A DNA stretch of 64,000 nt from DATAZK01 sp963731205 (lineage in GTDB: Bacteria; Actinomycetota; Actinomycetes; Frankiales; Frankiaceae): the NCBI GenBank assembly GCA_963731205.1, contig CAVSUJ010000001.1, positions 1,674,001 through 1,738,000 of the forward strand, given 5' to 3'. Under the pieces are notes generated by a model that was not told the origin of the DNA, made no database searches, and saw only the letters and a program-made list of their open reading frames with translations. Positions 19,271 through 30,100 of this stretch are shown here, piece by piece. A program made the translations under genes and the position numbers. The first letter of the stretch is position 1. Each line of letters begins with the position of its first letter.

Positions 19271-19286
19271 CCCGCCAGGTGGCGGG
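19271..19286. repeat. Short dyad CCCGCCA-GG-TGGCGGG
   Basis: Seven-base arms around two bases lie between glnN and the SDR gene. There is no T-run, so it is at best a weak terminator for glnN. Just upstream, 19211-19237 holds two imperfect tandem copies of a 13-14-base unit beginning CCAGCTGA. Confidence 0.4.
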
Positions 19287-19381
19287 ATGGGACGCGCCAC
19301 AAACCGGGGAATGGCCGCCAGAGTCGGGGGGCTCGGTCGCGGCCATTCCTCGGTGTCCCATGATGCAGCGCATGGGCTGGA

Positions 19382-20236
19382 ATGAGTAGCGAAGCGGCGC
19401 CGCGCACCATCCTGATCACCGGCGCCACCGACGGCCTGGGACGCGCGGTCGCCGAGCATCTGGCCGCCTCGGGACACCGGCTGATCCTGCACGGCCGGGA
19501 TGCGCAGCGGCTCACCTCGGTCGCCGCCGACATCGGACGGCAAGCCACCGGTCCGGCGCCGGTGACGGTGCTCGCCGACCTCGCCGACCTCAGCCAGGTG
19601 CGCGCCCTCAGCGAGCAGGTGGGCGCACTGACCGACCGGTTGGACGTGTTGCTCAGCAACGCGGGGATCGGCTCCGGAGCACCGGACGGGCGCGAACGGC
19701 AGGTCAGCGCTGACGGCTACGAGTTGCGCTTCGCCGTCAATTACCTCGCCGGCTTCGATCTCGCGCTACGGCTGCTCCCCCTGCTTCGCGCCGCGGGCTC
19801 GGCGCGCATCATCAATGTCGCCTCGCTGGGGCAGGCACCGGTGGACTTCGACGACGTGATGATCGAGCGTGACTACAGCGGCTCCCGCGCCTACGGGCAG
19901 AGCAAACTCGCCCAGATCACCAGCGGCTTCACCATGGCCGGGCGCCTGGACCCGGCTGCGGTCACGGTCAACAGCCTGCACCCCGCGTCGCTGATGCCCA
20001 CGAAGATGGTCGTCTCCGAATACGGCCGCAGCGTCGACACCCTCGAGGAGGGTGAGATCGCCACCCGTCGGCTCGTGGATGCCCCCGATCTGGTCGGCGT
20101 CACCGGCAAGTTCTTCAACCGTCTGATCGAGGCGCGCGCTCACGCATCGGCGTACGACCCGACGGTGCGGCGCCGGCTGTGGGACCTGAGTCTGGACCTG
20201 ACGGGCGCGCCGGATCTCAGGGCGTCACCCTCCTGA
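19382..20236 (+). CDS. Short-chain dehydrogenase/reductase
   Basis: The 284-residue SDR has TGATDGLG (13-20) for nucleotide binding, NAG (93-95), S148 in INVASLG and the catalytic YxxxK pair Y171/K175 (YGQSK). The long C-terminal part (HPASLMPTKM, then about 75 residues) resembles retinol-dehydrogenase-like SDRs. Substrate unknown. ATG 19382 has only a weak GGCTGGA upstream. No operon partner is evident. Confidence 0.85.
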   Translation: MSSEAAPRTILITGATDGLGRAVAEHLAASGHRLILHGRDAQRLTSVAADIGRQATGPAPVTVLADLADLSQVRALSEQVGALTDRLDVLLSNAGIGSGAPDGRERQVSADGYELRFAVNYLAGFDLALRLLPLLRAAGSARIINVASLGQAPVDFDDVMIERDYSGSRAYGQSKLAQITSGFTMAGRLDPAAVTVNSLHPASLMPTKMVVSEYGRSVDTLEEGEIATRRLVDAPDLVGVTGKFFNRLIEARAHASAYDPTVRRRLWDLSLDLTGAPDLRASPS

Positions 20237-20337
20237 CCGCCGGACGTCTACTGACGGAAACGTCGGCGTAACGCCGGTGTGGGATTTTGAGCAGGTTCGC
20301 GAGCAGAAATCCGCCGCCTGGATTGGGATCCCGTTCA

Positions 20338-21759
20338 ATGGATTTGGCCGAAGACACCCTGCAAAAGGCGCTTCGCATCAACCTTGATTCGCGCTGGTAC
20401 GGCACGGTCGCCGAGATCGGTGCCGGCCAGGAGGTCGCCCGCTGGTTCTTCCGGGCCGGCGGCGCCGCGGGCACGATCGCGAAGTCGATGTCGGCGTACG
20501 ACATGGCCGTCAGCGATGCCGTCTACGGCAAGTCGCAGCGGTATGTCTCCCTCGGCCGGCTGCAGGCCATGCTCGAACACGAGCTCGATCTGAACATCGA
20601 CCGCCTCGGAGACAGTCGCGGAGACACCACCTCGTTCTTCGCGTTCGCCGACACCGTGGTCGCCCGCAGCTACGCGGGCGGCAACGAGTGTCACGGCTGG
20701 ATGGGGGTGCGCTTCCAGGCACATCCGCTGGACGAACCCAGCCAGATCGTCCTGCATGTGCGCATGCTGGATGAGGACGCGAAGCTGCAGCAGGAAGCAC
20801 TCGGCATCGTGGGTGTGAATCTCATGCACGCGGCCTTCTTCGAGCACCACGAACCCGACGAGGTGATCCAGAGCCTGCTCGACCGCCTCACCACCGGGCG
20901 CATCGAGATCGACATGATCGAGTTCCGGGGCATCGAATTCCGCCGGGTGGACAACCGCCTGATGGCGCTCAAGCTCGTTCAGCTCGGCCTCAGCGGCGTC
21001 GCGATGTTCGGGCCGGACGGCACCGTCCTGCAGCCGAGCGAAGCCCTGCGAAAGCACGCGATCCTCGTCGAACGCGGCAGCTTCCGGCCGCCGACCGTCG
21101 TCAACATCGACATGCTCAGCTGCGCGCTGGAGAAGTTCGAGACCGATCCGGCAGTGGCGGGCAAGCCGGTGCTGGCACTCACCGAGCTGACGATGCGCAA
21201 CCTGCTGGCCGGCGGGGCCGATGTCGACCGGCGCGACTTCCTGGCCCGGGCCGATCTGCTCGCCGCCTGTGGCATGACCGTGCTCATCTCCGACTACTAC
21301 GAGTACAACCGGCTGGCGGCCTATCTCGGGGCCCGGACCCAGGAACGCATCGGCATCGTCATGGGCGTTCCGAGCCTGGCCGACCTGTTCGATGAGAAGA
21401 ACCACTCCCAGCTCCCCGGCGGGATCCTGGAGAGCTTCGGCAGGTTGTTCAAGAACGACCTCAAGCTCTTCGTCTACCCGATGCAGAAGTCGCCCGACTC
21501 CGAGCTGATCACCGTCGACGACGTGCGGGTCGAACCGGTGTTGCAACCGCTGTTCGACTACCTCGCGGGGCGCGGGAGCTTCGTCAATCTCGACAACTAC
21601 CACCCCGAGTATCTGCCGATCTACAGCCGTGATGTGCTCCGCCGCATCGCCGCCGGTGACAGCGATTGGGAGGCGATGGTGCCACCCGAGGTGGCGGAAC
21701 TGATCGTGCGCCGATCGTTCTTCGGCCACCAGCGAGTTCCGGTGGCAGCCGGCGACTGA
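20338..21759 (+). CDS. Conserved bacterial protein of unknown function (about 473 residues)
   Basis: The protein starts with LQKALRINLDSRWYGTVAEIGAGQEVARWFFRAGGAAGT, a very conserved opening that I recall from a widespread family in cyanobacteria and proteobacteria with inconsistent automatic names (including nicotinate-nucleotide adenylyltransferase). No P-loop, membrane segment or signal is visible. The centre contains HHEPDEVIQSLLDRL, and the C-terminal part SDYYEYNRLAAYLGARTQERIGIVMG and GSFVNLDNYHPEYLPIYSRDVL. ATG 20338 is preferred because family similarity begins there, although only GGGA precedes it; a TTG 17 codons upstream is possible. I do not assign a function. Confidence 0.75.
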   Translation: MDLAEDTLQKALRINLDSRWYGTVAEIGAGQEVARWFFRAGGAAGTIAKSMSAYDMAVSDAVYGKSQRYVSLGRLQAMLEHELDLNIDRLGDSRGDTTSFFAFADTVVARSYAGGNECHGWMGVRFQAHPLDEPSQIVLHVRMLDEDAKLQQEALGIVGVNLMHAAFFEHHEPDEVIQSLLDRLTTGRIEIDMIEFRGIEFRRVDNRLMALKLVQLGLSGVAMFGPDGTVLQPSEALRKHAILVERGSFRPPTVVNIDMLSCALEKFETDPAVAGKPVLALTELTMRNLLAGGADVDRRDFLARADLLAACGMTVLISDYYEYNRLAAYLGARTQERIGIVMGVPSLADLFDEKNHSQLPGGILESFGRLFKNDLKLFVYPMQKSPDSELITVDDVRVEPVLQPLFDYLAGRGSFVNLDNYHPEYLPIYSRDVLRRIAAGDSDWEAMVPPEVAELIVRRSFFGHQRVPVAAGD

Positions 21760-21892
21760 CGCCGCCGCTGCCCCGCGTACTGCCCTGGGCACGCTGTCGA
21801 AAGTCCCTACCGCAGAGGGGTTTTCGCGACCACGATGCAAGGGTCGCCAACGTCTCGTGGCAGGACCGGTGCGGCGGAAGAGGGCGAAGGCG

Positions 21893-23413
21893 ATGAGCTT
21901 CAATCTGGCCTGCATGTTGCGTGAATCCGCGAAGACGCACCCCGACAAGGCCGCCGTCCTGCACGACGGCGGATCGATCAGCTACGCCGAGCTCGATCTG
22001 CTGTCCGACCGGTTCGCCGTCGGGCTGCGCGAGCGTGGTCTGGCGCCCCGTGACGCGGTCGGGTTGCAACTGCCCAACATCCCCCAGTTCGTGATCGCGT
22101 ACTTCGGCATCTTGAAGGCCGGCTGCGTCGTGGTGCCGATCAACGTCTTGCTGAAAGCTCCCGAGACCGCCTATCAGCTCGGCAATTCCCATGCCCGCGC
22201 TCTGGTCACGTGGGCCGGCATCGCTGACGAGGGAGCGAAGGCGACACGGGCGGTCGGCATCGAGGAGTTGTACGTCGTCAACACACCCGGTACGCCGCTG
22301 GCGACGGTGGGCATCCCCGCGGAATCGCTGCTCGACAACGACCCGACACTGCCGGCCCCGTACGAGCAGGCCGATCCGGGTGAGACCGCCGTCATCGTCT
22401 ACACCTCGGGCACCACGGGCACGCCCAAGGGCGCCGAACTGACGCACTTCCAGCTGCTGATGAACGCCGAGATCCCCGGCCGCCTCTTCGGGGTCCGTGA
22501 GGACGATGTCGTGATCGTCGTGCTGCCGCTCTTTCACGTCTTCGGCTTGTCGAGCCAGCTGAATGTCTGCATCCGTTTCGCGGCCACGATGTCGCTGGTC
22601 GTGCGTTTCGATCCGGCGAAGGTGATCGAGGTCATCCGGCGTGATCGGGTGACCATCTTCGAAGGCGTGCCCACGATGTACTACGCGCTGCTGAACCACC
22701 CGGGCATCACCGATGACGACGTCGCCTCACTACGTATCGGCATCTCCGGAGGCGCGGCCATTCCAGCCGAGATCCTCGATGACTTCGAGCAGAAGTTCGG
22801 GATCCTCATCCTCGAGGGCTATGGCCTCACCGAGACGGCGTCGACCACCACGTTCAACATCAGCACCGAGGAACGCAAGGTCTACAGCGTCGGCAAGCCC
22901 ATCTGGGGTGTCGAGGTGGAGGTGTGGGACGAAGCGGAGGCGATGCTCGCCGCAGGAGAGAGCAACGTCGGCGAGGTCATGGTGCGCGGCGTGAACGTGA
23001 TGCGCGGTTACTACGACGATCCCGAAGCGACACAAGCCGCTTTCACCCGCGGCTGGCTGCACACCGGCGATCTCGGCTACGTCGACAAGGAAGGCTTCCT
23101 CTTCATCGTCGACCGCAAGAAGGACCTCATCATCCGCGGCGGCTACAACGTCTACCCGCGCGAGATCGAGGAGGTGCTCTACACCCACCCGCAGATCGCC
23201 GAAGCCGCGGTCGTCGGCATCCCCGATCCCCGACTGGGCGAGGAGGTCAAGGCGTTCATCACCACCCGTCCCGGCTCGACCGTGAGCGAGCAGGAACTCA
23301 TCGACTACGTCAAGGAACGGGTCGCGGCCTACAAGTACCCGCGCCACGTCGAGTTCCGGGCCCAGCTGGCCCACGGACCCACCGGCAAGATCCTCAAGCA
23401 GGAACTGCGCTGA
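21893..23413 (+). CDS. Long-chain-fatty-acid-CoA ligase
   Basis: The 506-residue ANL-superfamily adenylate-forming enzyme has the P-loop YTSGTTGTPKG (170-180), GYGLTETAS, the hinge DRKKDLIIRGGYNVYPREIEE-type motif with RGGYNVYP, and the C-terminal catalytic Lys in PTGKILKQELR. It activates a carboxylic acid to its acyl-CoA via an acyl-adenylate. AGGGCGAAGG precedes ATG 21893. It is downstream of the unknown conserved gene by 133 bases and converges on a lipoprotein gene. Length and motifs fit medium/long-chain FadD-type ligases; substrate not determinable. Confidence 0.88.
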   Translation: MSFNLACMLRESAKTHPDKAAVLHDGGSISYAELDLLSDRFAVGLRERGLAPRDAVGLQLPNIPQFVIAYFGILKAGCVVVPINVLLKAPETAYQLGNSHARALVTWAGIADEGAKATRAVGIEELYVVNTPGTPLATVGIPAESLLDNDPTLPAPYEQADPGETAVIVYTSGTTGTPKGAELTHFQLLMNAEIPGRLFGVREDDVVIVVLPLFHVFGLSSQLNVCIRFAATMSLVVRFDPAKVIEVIRRDRVTIFEGVPTMYYALLNHPGITDDDVASLRIGISGGAAIPAEILDDFEQKFGILILEGYGLTETASTTTFNISTEERKVYSVGKPIWGVEVEVWDEAEAMLAAGESNVGEVMVRGVNVMRGYYDDPEATQAAFTRGWLHTGDLGYVDKEGFLFIVDRKKDLIIRGGYNVYPREIEEVLYTHPQIAEAAVVGIPDPRLGEEVKAFITTRPGSTVSEQELIDYVKERVAAYKYPRHVEFRAQLAHGPTGKILKQELR

Positions 23414-23476
23414 ACGTTGGTCGCAGACCGCGCGGGATTCGCTGCGCCCAGCCGAACCGCCCTCTGCTGAGACGCG

Positions 23477-24073
23477 TCACAACTTGCTGTGCAACTGGCT
23501 GATGATCGCCTTGCCCTGATCGGTGCTGACGTCCGTCACGCCGGAGATCTTGATCAGCACGTCGCCGTAGAGCACCTCGAGATGGCCCTGGATCCCGCCG
23601 CCGTAGGCCTTGTCGCCGATTCCGGAGACCGAGGTCAGGTCGGTGAGTTTGTTGTTCGCCGACTTGGCTGCATCGACATCCGCCGAGAGCGCGATGGCGC
23701 CGTTCTCGCCTTCCACGTCGACGTCGAGCTGGTTGGCTCCCTGGGCGACGGTGCTCGTGTAGTTGCAGCTGTAGAGCTTGTAGGACGGGGTGTTGTCGGG
23801 CTCGGCAGAGGTGAACTGCTTGCCCGTGAGCTGCGAGAGCGTCGCCGCCGGCATGAGCTCACAGACGTTCACCGAGCTCTTCAGGCCGCTGCCCGAACCC
23901 CCGGACCCCGTCTTCGCTGCGGACTTGGCGGATCCGTTCGAGGACCCGCCGGTCTGGGCCGAGGCCGACGTGTTTGCTTTGGATGAGCCTCCGCAGCCGG
24001 CGAGAGACAGGGCTGCGGTGGAGCATGCCGCGAGGGTGAGAACTAGGCGGCGCGAGCCTGGGGTGCGTGACAC
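23477..24073 (-). CDS. Putative secreted lipoprotein
   Basis: The 198-residue protein has a classic lipoprotein signal: RR at 8-9, a hydrophobic stretch, and lipobox SLAGC with C27. A Ser/Gly/Lys-rich linker (about 28-65) follows. A compact domain has NVCELMPAATLSQLTGKQFTSAE near residue 70, a fold reminiscent of DUF3558-like actinobacterial lipoproteins, and two Cys (CELM, YSCNYTS). GTG 24073 is chosen because GGAGG stands five bases upstream and it gives the signal peptide; the frame is open further upstream. It is divergent from the AfsR-like regulator gene, so they share an 83-base promoter region. Confidence 0.78.
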   Translation of the reverse strand: MSRTPGSRRLVLTLAACSTAALSLAGCGGSSKANTSASAQTGGSSNGSAKSAAKTGSGGSGSGLKSSVNVCELMPAATLSQLTGKQFTSAEPDNTPSYKLYSCNYTSTVAQGANQLDVDVEGENGAIALSADVDAAKSANNKLTDLTSVSGIGDKAYGGGIQGHLEVLYGDVLIKISGVTDVSTDQGKAIISQLHSKL

Positions 24074-24144
24074 CGAAACCTCCGATTTGTGGCCGTTGCC
24101 GCTAGTCAAGGACAGGCGCGTAATGGCTGCGTAACGCCTCGACC

Positions 24145-24150
24145 TAGACT
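24145..24150 (+). promoter_or_regulatory. -10 box TAGACT of a leaderless transcript
   Basis: TAGACT ends seven bases before GTG 24157, and no ribosome site is present, so the AfsR-like gene is probably read from a leaderless mRNA. No clear -35 box is seen. Confidence 0.45.
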
Positions 24151-24156
24151 CTTGAC

Positions 24157-27100
24157 GTGCGGGTCGACCTGTTGGGCACGCTGTCGGTGTCTGGTGATGG
24201 GGTCGTCGAGGGTCGCCACCTCGGCGGGAGGCGGGCACAGCTGGCGCTGGCGATGCTCGCCCTCACACCTGGTTCGGTGCCGGCTGAACAATTGGCGGAA
24301 GCCCTGTGGGGCGAGACGCCTCCGCCGACCTGGCGGCCGGCTCTGCGCGGCATCATTCGCGGGCTGCGTGACGCGCTCGGCCCGATCGGGCTCGGCGGCG
24401 AGGAGCTCATCGCCACGGTGCCGGGTGGATACGCGCTCACCGACGCCGCTGAGGTCGACGTGGCTCTCGCCGCGGAGGCCCGGCGGCGGGCAGAGGCGGC
24501 GCTGCTCGCCGGTCAGCTCGCGGAAGCGGCGGACACGGTCGAAGCCGGCAGCCGGCTGAGCGGGGCCCAGCTGCTCCCGGGTGAGGACCAGCCTTGGCTG
24601 GCCGCTCATCGCCGGGTCATCGACCAGACCCGGTTCGATTCGTTACGCATCATCGCCGAGGCCGCCGGCGGCTTGAACCAACACGCCCGCGCCATCGACG
24701 CGGCGCGTCTCGCGGTCGAGCTCGAACCGCTCAACGAACGCGCCCACCAGGTGCTGATCGCCGCCCTCGACCGGGCCGGAGACCGGGCCGGTGCCGTGAG
24801 CGCGTACGAGCAGTGCCGCACGGTGCTGGGTGATGAGCTCGGCATCGATCCGAGCCGGGAGACCGTCGAGCTCTATCTCAGCGCTCTACGCGATCACACC
24901 CTGCTCGGCGCGGGCCGGTTGCCGACGCCGACCGCGCCCATGGTCGGCCGAACCGGAGAGCTCACCGAGCTGCGAAATGCCTTGCAATCACAGGCGATTG
25001 TGACCGTGACCGGCAAGGGCGGGGTCGGCAAATCCCGGCTGGCGCTGCAGGCTGCGATCGCGTCCACCGACTTTCCGGGCGGACGGCGCTGGGTGTCTCT
25101 CGCTGCGGTCGCCGAGAACGAACTCGTCGCTGCCACCGCCGCGCTGGAACTCGGGATCGCGGTCGGGCCGGACAATCCGGAAGGCGCTATCGCCGCGGAG
25201 CTGGCCCCGCTCGGCCGGGCGCTGCTGGTCCTCGACGGCTGCGAGGCGACGCGCGACGGGGTGGCCTCACTCGTCAACTCGCTGTTGATGACCTGCCGCG
25301 AGCTCTCCGTCCTCGTGACGAGCCGCTCCCCCATCGGCCTCGAGGGCGAGAAAGTCCATATGCTGCAGCCTTTTGCGGCGCCCGCACCCACCGATCTTCC
25401 AGCGCTCGAGGCGAACGACTCCGTGCAGTTGCTCGTCGATCGGGTGACCACCGGCGGCGGGTTGCTGGACCTCGATGAGAGCAACGCTCCCCTCGTGGCC
25501 GCGCTCTGCCTGCGATGCGGTGGGCTGCCGCTGGCGCTGGAGCTGGCGGCCGCACAGCTGACCGTCATGTCGCTGACCGATCTGCTGGAACACCTCACCA
25601 TCGGCGGCGACGACGACCGGGTGCGCGCGGTGCTGGAGCGCAGCTATGCCCTGCTCGATCCCGACGAAGCCGAGGTCTTCCGCACTTTCGCGGTCCTCGA
25701 CGGCGCGGTCGGCCTGCCGCTGGTGCGCCGGGTGGTGTCCGAGGAGCGCGTCCCACCCATGCGGGTCATCCGGGTGTTGCGCGAGCTGACGGCTGCCGGT
25801 CTGATGTGGGTCGACCGCTCGGGGGCGCGTTGGCGCTACCAGATGGACGATGACGTCCGCCGCTTCGCCTCCGACCGTCTCGTGGCCGGCGATGGCGAGC
25901 GGGAGGCCTTCGCCCGGCTGGCCGACGCGATCCGTGCGGCGCTGCCCGACGATGCGAGAACACCGCCGAGCGGCTATCAGGACGAAGTGCTCGACATGAT
26001 CGGATCGGTGCGCTCCTACCTGGGCGCGGCGATCGACGGCCGGGCCGACCTCGACCGCGGCCTCGAGATCGCCTTTCGGCTGCATCGTTTCTGGGCGGCG
26101 ACCAACGTCGCGGAAGGCCGGTTCTGGCTCTCGCGGCTGCTCGCCCAGGCGCCTGCCGGGGGGTGGCACGGCTACGCCACGTTCGCCCTCGGATACCTGA
26201 CGTACTGGGCGGGTGACGCGGACGTCGCCGTCAGCCAGCTGGAATCAGCCGCGGAGGCACTGCGCGAGAGGGACGTCACCTACGCCGCCCACTCGCTGAT
26301 CTATCTGGCCGGACTGCTCGATGATCTGGACCGCGTTGCCGAGGCCTTGTCGTGCGTCGACCGGGCGATCGATGCCTCGACTCAGGTCGAGTCGGTGGAC
26401 CTGCAGGTCGCTGCGCTCTCGGGGGTGGGCTGCGTGCTCGCCGAGCGGGCAGACCCGTCCGCGGCGACGCATGTCGTCCACGCGGCCCAGCTCTGCCGCG
26501 AAGGTGGCACGCCCGCGCAGCTGGCAGCCGTGCTCTCGACCGCCGCCATGGTCTGCTGGCAGGCGGGCGACTTCGAACAGGCGCGCGCGTTCGTCGCCGA
26601 AGCCGAGCCGCTGCATCGTGACAACCGCCGCATCGCCCGTGTGGTGTGGCTTTCGGTGGCGGCGGCGTTGGAGCTCGAACGCGATGATGTAGCCGCGGCT
26701 CTCGATTGCGCGAGCCGGGCGGATGAGGAAGGCACCGCGCTCGGCGTGGAGCGTGAGCTGCCCTTGCTGCGGTGCATACGGGCGCTGGCGTGCCTGGCGA
26801 ACGCCGACCCTGCGCAGGCCCGCACCCATGCTCAGGAGGCGCTGAAAGCGGCGCAGGCGTTGACCTACACCTTCCCTGTCGCGCTGTGCCTGGAGACGGC
26901 TGCCGCGGTGCTGGACGCAGCCGGGGACGACGCTGACGCGGCGGGGCTCGGCGCCCTGCTCGCGGCTGCCGAGGCGATCCGCACGCGCGGCGACCGTCCC
27001 ATCCCACCTTCTCTGCGGCGCATCCTCTCGCCCGTCCATGGGCGTCACGCCAGTGCTGTGAGAGCTGCAGGCGAGGCGCTGGACGCCGCGACCGCCGCGC

Positions 27101-27162
27101 GCTATGCACTCGCGTTACTGGATGGAGAACGACTTCTCGCCGGGCAGCCTGGCATTGTTTAG
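24157..27162 (+). CDS. AfsR/SARP-like regulator with STAND ATPase and helical repeats
   Basis: The 1001-residue protein has three parts. An OmpR-type winged-helix DNA-binding domain (about 5-95) and a bacterial transcriptional activation domain (BTAD, about 100-245, ending GDELGIDPSRETVELYLSAL) form the SARP half. A signal-transduction ATPase with Walker A GKGGVGKS (286-293) and LLVLDGCEA as Walker B follows. The last 400 residues are TPR-like helical repeats. This is AfsR architecture. Known members switch on antibiotic or developmental genes; here putA starts two bases after the stop, so it may control proline use. GTG 24157 appears leaderless. Confidence 0.87.
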   Translation: MRVDLLGTLSVSGDGVVEGRHLGGRRAQLALAMLALTPGSVPAEQLAEALWGETPPPTWRPALRGIIRGLRDALGPIGLGGEELIATVPGGYALTDAAEVDVALAAEARRRAEAALLAGQLAEAADTVEAGSRLSGAQLLPGEDQPWLAAHRRVIDQTRFDSLRIIAEAAGGLNQHARAIDAARLAVELEPLNERAHQVLIAALDRAGDRAGAVSAYEQCRTVLGDELGIDPSRETVELYLSALRDHTLLGAGRLPTPTAPMVGRTGELTELRNALQSQAIVTVTGKGGVGKSRLALQAAIASTDFPGGRRWVSLAAVAENELVAATAALELGIAVGPDNPEGAIAAELAPLGRALLVLDGCEATRDGVASLVNSLLMTCRELSVLVTSRSPIGLEGEKVHMLQPFAAPAPTDLPALEANDSVQLLVDRVTTGGGLLDLDESNAPLVAALCLRCGGLPLALELAAAQLTVMSLTDLLEHLTIGGDDDRVRAVLERSYALLDPDEAEVFRTFAVLDGAVGLPLVRRVVSEERVPPMRVIRVLRELTAAGLMWVDRSGARWRYQMDDDVRRFASDRLVAGDGEREAFARLADAIRAALPDDARTPPSGYQDEVLDMIGSVRSYLGAAIDGRADLDRGLEIAFRLHRFWAATNVAEGRFWLSRLLAQAPAGGWHGYATFALGYLTYWAGDADVAVSQLESAAEALRERDVTYAAHSLIYLAGLLDDLDRVAEALSCVDRAIDASTQVESVDLQVAALSGVGCVLAERADPSAATHVVHAAQLCREGGTPAQLAAVLSTAAMVCWQAGDFEQARAFVAEAEPLHRDNRRIARVVWLSVAAALELERDDVAAALDCASRADEEGTALGVERELPLLRCIRALACLANADPAQARTHAQEALKAAQALTYTFPVALCLETAAAVLDAAGDDADAAGLGALLAAAEAIRTRGDRPIPPSLRRILSPVHGRHASAVRAAGEALDAATAARYALALLDGERLLAGQPGIV

Positions 27163-27164
27163 CG

Positions 27165-30100
27165 ATGGACGCCCCGATCGGTCCGCCGGACGGGGTGGGC
27201 GACGGCCTCGTGGCCGATGCGGTGGCGTTGGTCTCCGAGTGGCTGCGCCAGAGCGAGAGGTCGCTGACCCGTCGGCAGCGGCGTGATCGGCAGCGCTTCC
27301 AGCTGCTGACCGGCGATCCGCGGTCCCTCGCGTTCACCATGGCGTTCTGCGACCGGGTGCTGCGGCCGGAGAGTGCCTCCGTGGCGGCGGCGCAGCTGCG
27401 GGCCGTCGCCGCCGGGCCCGCGCCGCCCTTCCTGGGCCTCGTGGACCGTCTCCTGCTGCGGGCCGGAGTGAGGCTGGCCGCCGCGGCGCCGCACGTGGTC
27501 ATGCCGGTGACCCGGCGCCGGCTCCGCCAGATCGTCGGCCCCCTGGTGGTCGACCGCTCCGATCCGGCCTTCGCGCGCCACCTTCGCCGGCTTCGCGATC
27601 AGGGCTTCGGCGTGAACGTCAACCTGCTCGGTGAATACGTCCTGGGCGAGCAGGAGGCGATCCGCCGGCTGGCCGCCATCGAGGCGCTGCTGAGCCGTCC
27701 CGACGTCGACTACGTCTCGGTCAAGGCGTCGGCCGTCGCCAGCCAACTCGACCTCTGGGGCTACGAGCAGACCCTCGATCGCGTCATGGCTGCGCTGCGC
27801 CGGCTCTTGCGGACCGCTGCCGCGTCGCCGGGCGGTCCGACGTTCCTGAACCTGGACATGGAGGAGTACGCCGATCTGCGACTGACGGTCGACGCGTTCA
27901 CCCGGCTGCTCGACGAGCCGGAGCTTCGCGATCTCGACGCCGGCATCGTGTTGCAGGCCTACCTTCCCGATTCCTTCGACGTGCTACGCGAAATCGTCGA
28001 TTGGACGGCGGCCCGCCATGGCCGCGGCACGGTCAAGGTGCGCATCGTCAAGGGCGCCAACCTGGCGATGGAATCGGTCGAGGCGGCCATGCACGGATGG
28101 CAGCGGGCTCCGTACGCCACGAAGGCACAGACCGACGCCAACTTCGCCAGGATGCTCGACTGGGCGCTGGAGAACGACCGGCTGTCGCGGGTACGGATCG
28201 GCATCGCCAGCCACAACCTGTTCGACGTCGCCTGGGGTCACCTGCTCGCGTCGGCCCGTGGGGTCGGTGAGCGGGTGGAATTCGAGATGTTGCAAGGCAT
28301 GGCGCCGGGCATCGACGCCACCGTCCGTGACGTCACCGGTGGCCTGCGGCTCTACACACCCGTCGTCGCGGCCGCCGATTTCGACACCGCACTCGCCTAC
28401 CTTTTTCGCCGGTTGGAGGAGAACAGCCACGGGGAGAACTTCCTGCGCAGCTCGTTCGATCTGAGCAGCAACGCCGAGGCCTTCGCCCGGGAGCAGGGAC
28501 GCTTCGAGAGCTCGGTGACCGCCCGGTGGCAGGTGTCGTCGCAGCCGCGCCGGCGCCTGCCACTCGAACGGCCGCCGGGGTTCCACAACGCGCCCGACAC
28601 CGACCCGACCGACGCGGCGGCACGCGCCGCGGTACTCGAAGCACTCGAGCAATGGACGCCGCCGGCCCTGCCGGAGTCCGTCACCCACACCGACGGCATC
28701 GACGACGTGCTCAGGCTCGCCGCGGCGGCCCGCGACAGCTGGTCGGCAACCACGCCCGAGCATCGCAGGGCACTCCTGCTCGCGGTTGCTGGCGAGCTTG
28801 CCGGCAAGCGGGCGCAGCTGATGGCCGTGATGGCTCATGAGGCCTGCAAGACCCTCGGCGAGGGAGACAGTGAAGTCTCCGAGGCCGTCGACATGGCGGC
28901 CTACTACGCCGAGCAGATCCCGGGCTTGGGCGGGGCGTTCGAGGCCGAGGCAGCATTCGCACCGCTGGGCGTCGTCCTGGTGACGCCGCCGTGGAACTTC
29001 CCGCTCGCGATTCCCGCCGGCGGAGTGCTGGCGGCCTTGGCAGCCGGAAACGCGGTCGTACTCAAGGCTCCCCCGCAGACGCCGCAGTGCGCGTACGCGA
29101 TCGCCGAAGCGGTGTGGACCGCGTGCCGCGAAAACGCCGTGGACACGGGGATTCTGCAGTTTGTGCAGTGTCCCGAGGAGGTCGTCGGAGAGCACCTGGT
29201 CGCGCATCCCGGCGTCGACGCCATCGTGCTCACGGGCGCCCGCGAGACCGCCGACCTCTTCCGCCGGCTGGCACCACGCACACCGCTGTTCGCCGAGACG
29301 TCGGGCAAGAACGCGATCGTCGTCATGCCTGATGCCGACCTCGACCTCGCGGCCGGCGACGTGGTCCATTCCGCCTTCGGCCACGCGGGCCAGAAGTGCT
29401 CCGCCGCAAGCTTGGCGATCTGCGTCGGCGACGTCTACGACTCGCCACGTTTCCTACGCCAACTCGTCGACGCCGCCGCGAGTCTGGTGATCGGGCCTGC
29501 CACCGATCCCGCCACCACCCTCGCACCGCTCATCGGCCCCCCGGGCGCGTCCCTGCAGCGCGCCCTCACTCGCCTCGATCCGGGCGAGCGCTGGCTACTC
29601 GAACCGCGCCTGATCGACTCCGAGGCCCACCTGTGGTCGCCGGGCATCAAGGACGGCGTGCGTCCGGGCTCCTGGTTTCATCAGACCGAGTGCTTCGGAC
29701 CGGTGCTCGGGCTGATGCGAGCGTCCGACCTCGACGAGGCGTTGACCATCGCCAACGACACGCCTTTCGGGCTGACCGGAGGGATCCACACGCTCGACCC
29801 GGCGGCGGCCGCGCACTGGCTGGAGGGCGCGGCGGTCGGTAACGCCTATCTCAACCGGATCATCACCGGAGCTGTCGTGCAGCGCCAGCCGTTCGGGGGG
29901 TGGAAGGGCTCCGTCGTCGGACCTGGAGCAAAGGCCGGCGGACCCCACTACGTCGCTCAACTCGGACGATGGCGCGAGCAGCGACCGCCCGAGAAAAGCG
30001 AAGAACCGGAGCCGGCGATCACGTCGTGGCTCGCCGCCGCGAGCGTCAGGCTGGATCCGTCCGAGCGCGAGTGGCTCACCGCCGCGGTCCGCAGTGACGC

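Noticed and set aside
20335..21948. 537-codon minus-strand frame
   Set aside because: Shadow of the conserved 473-residue plus-strand protein and the start of the acyl-CoA ligase gene.
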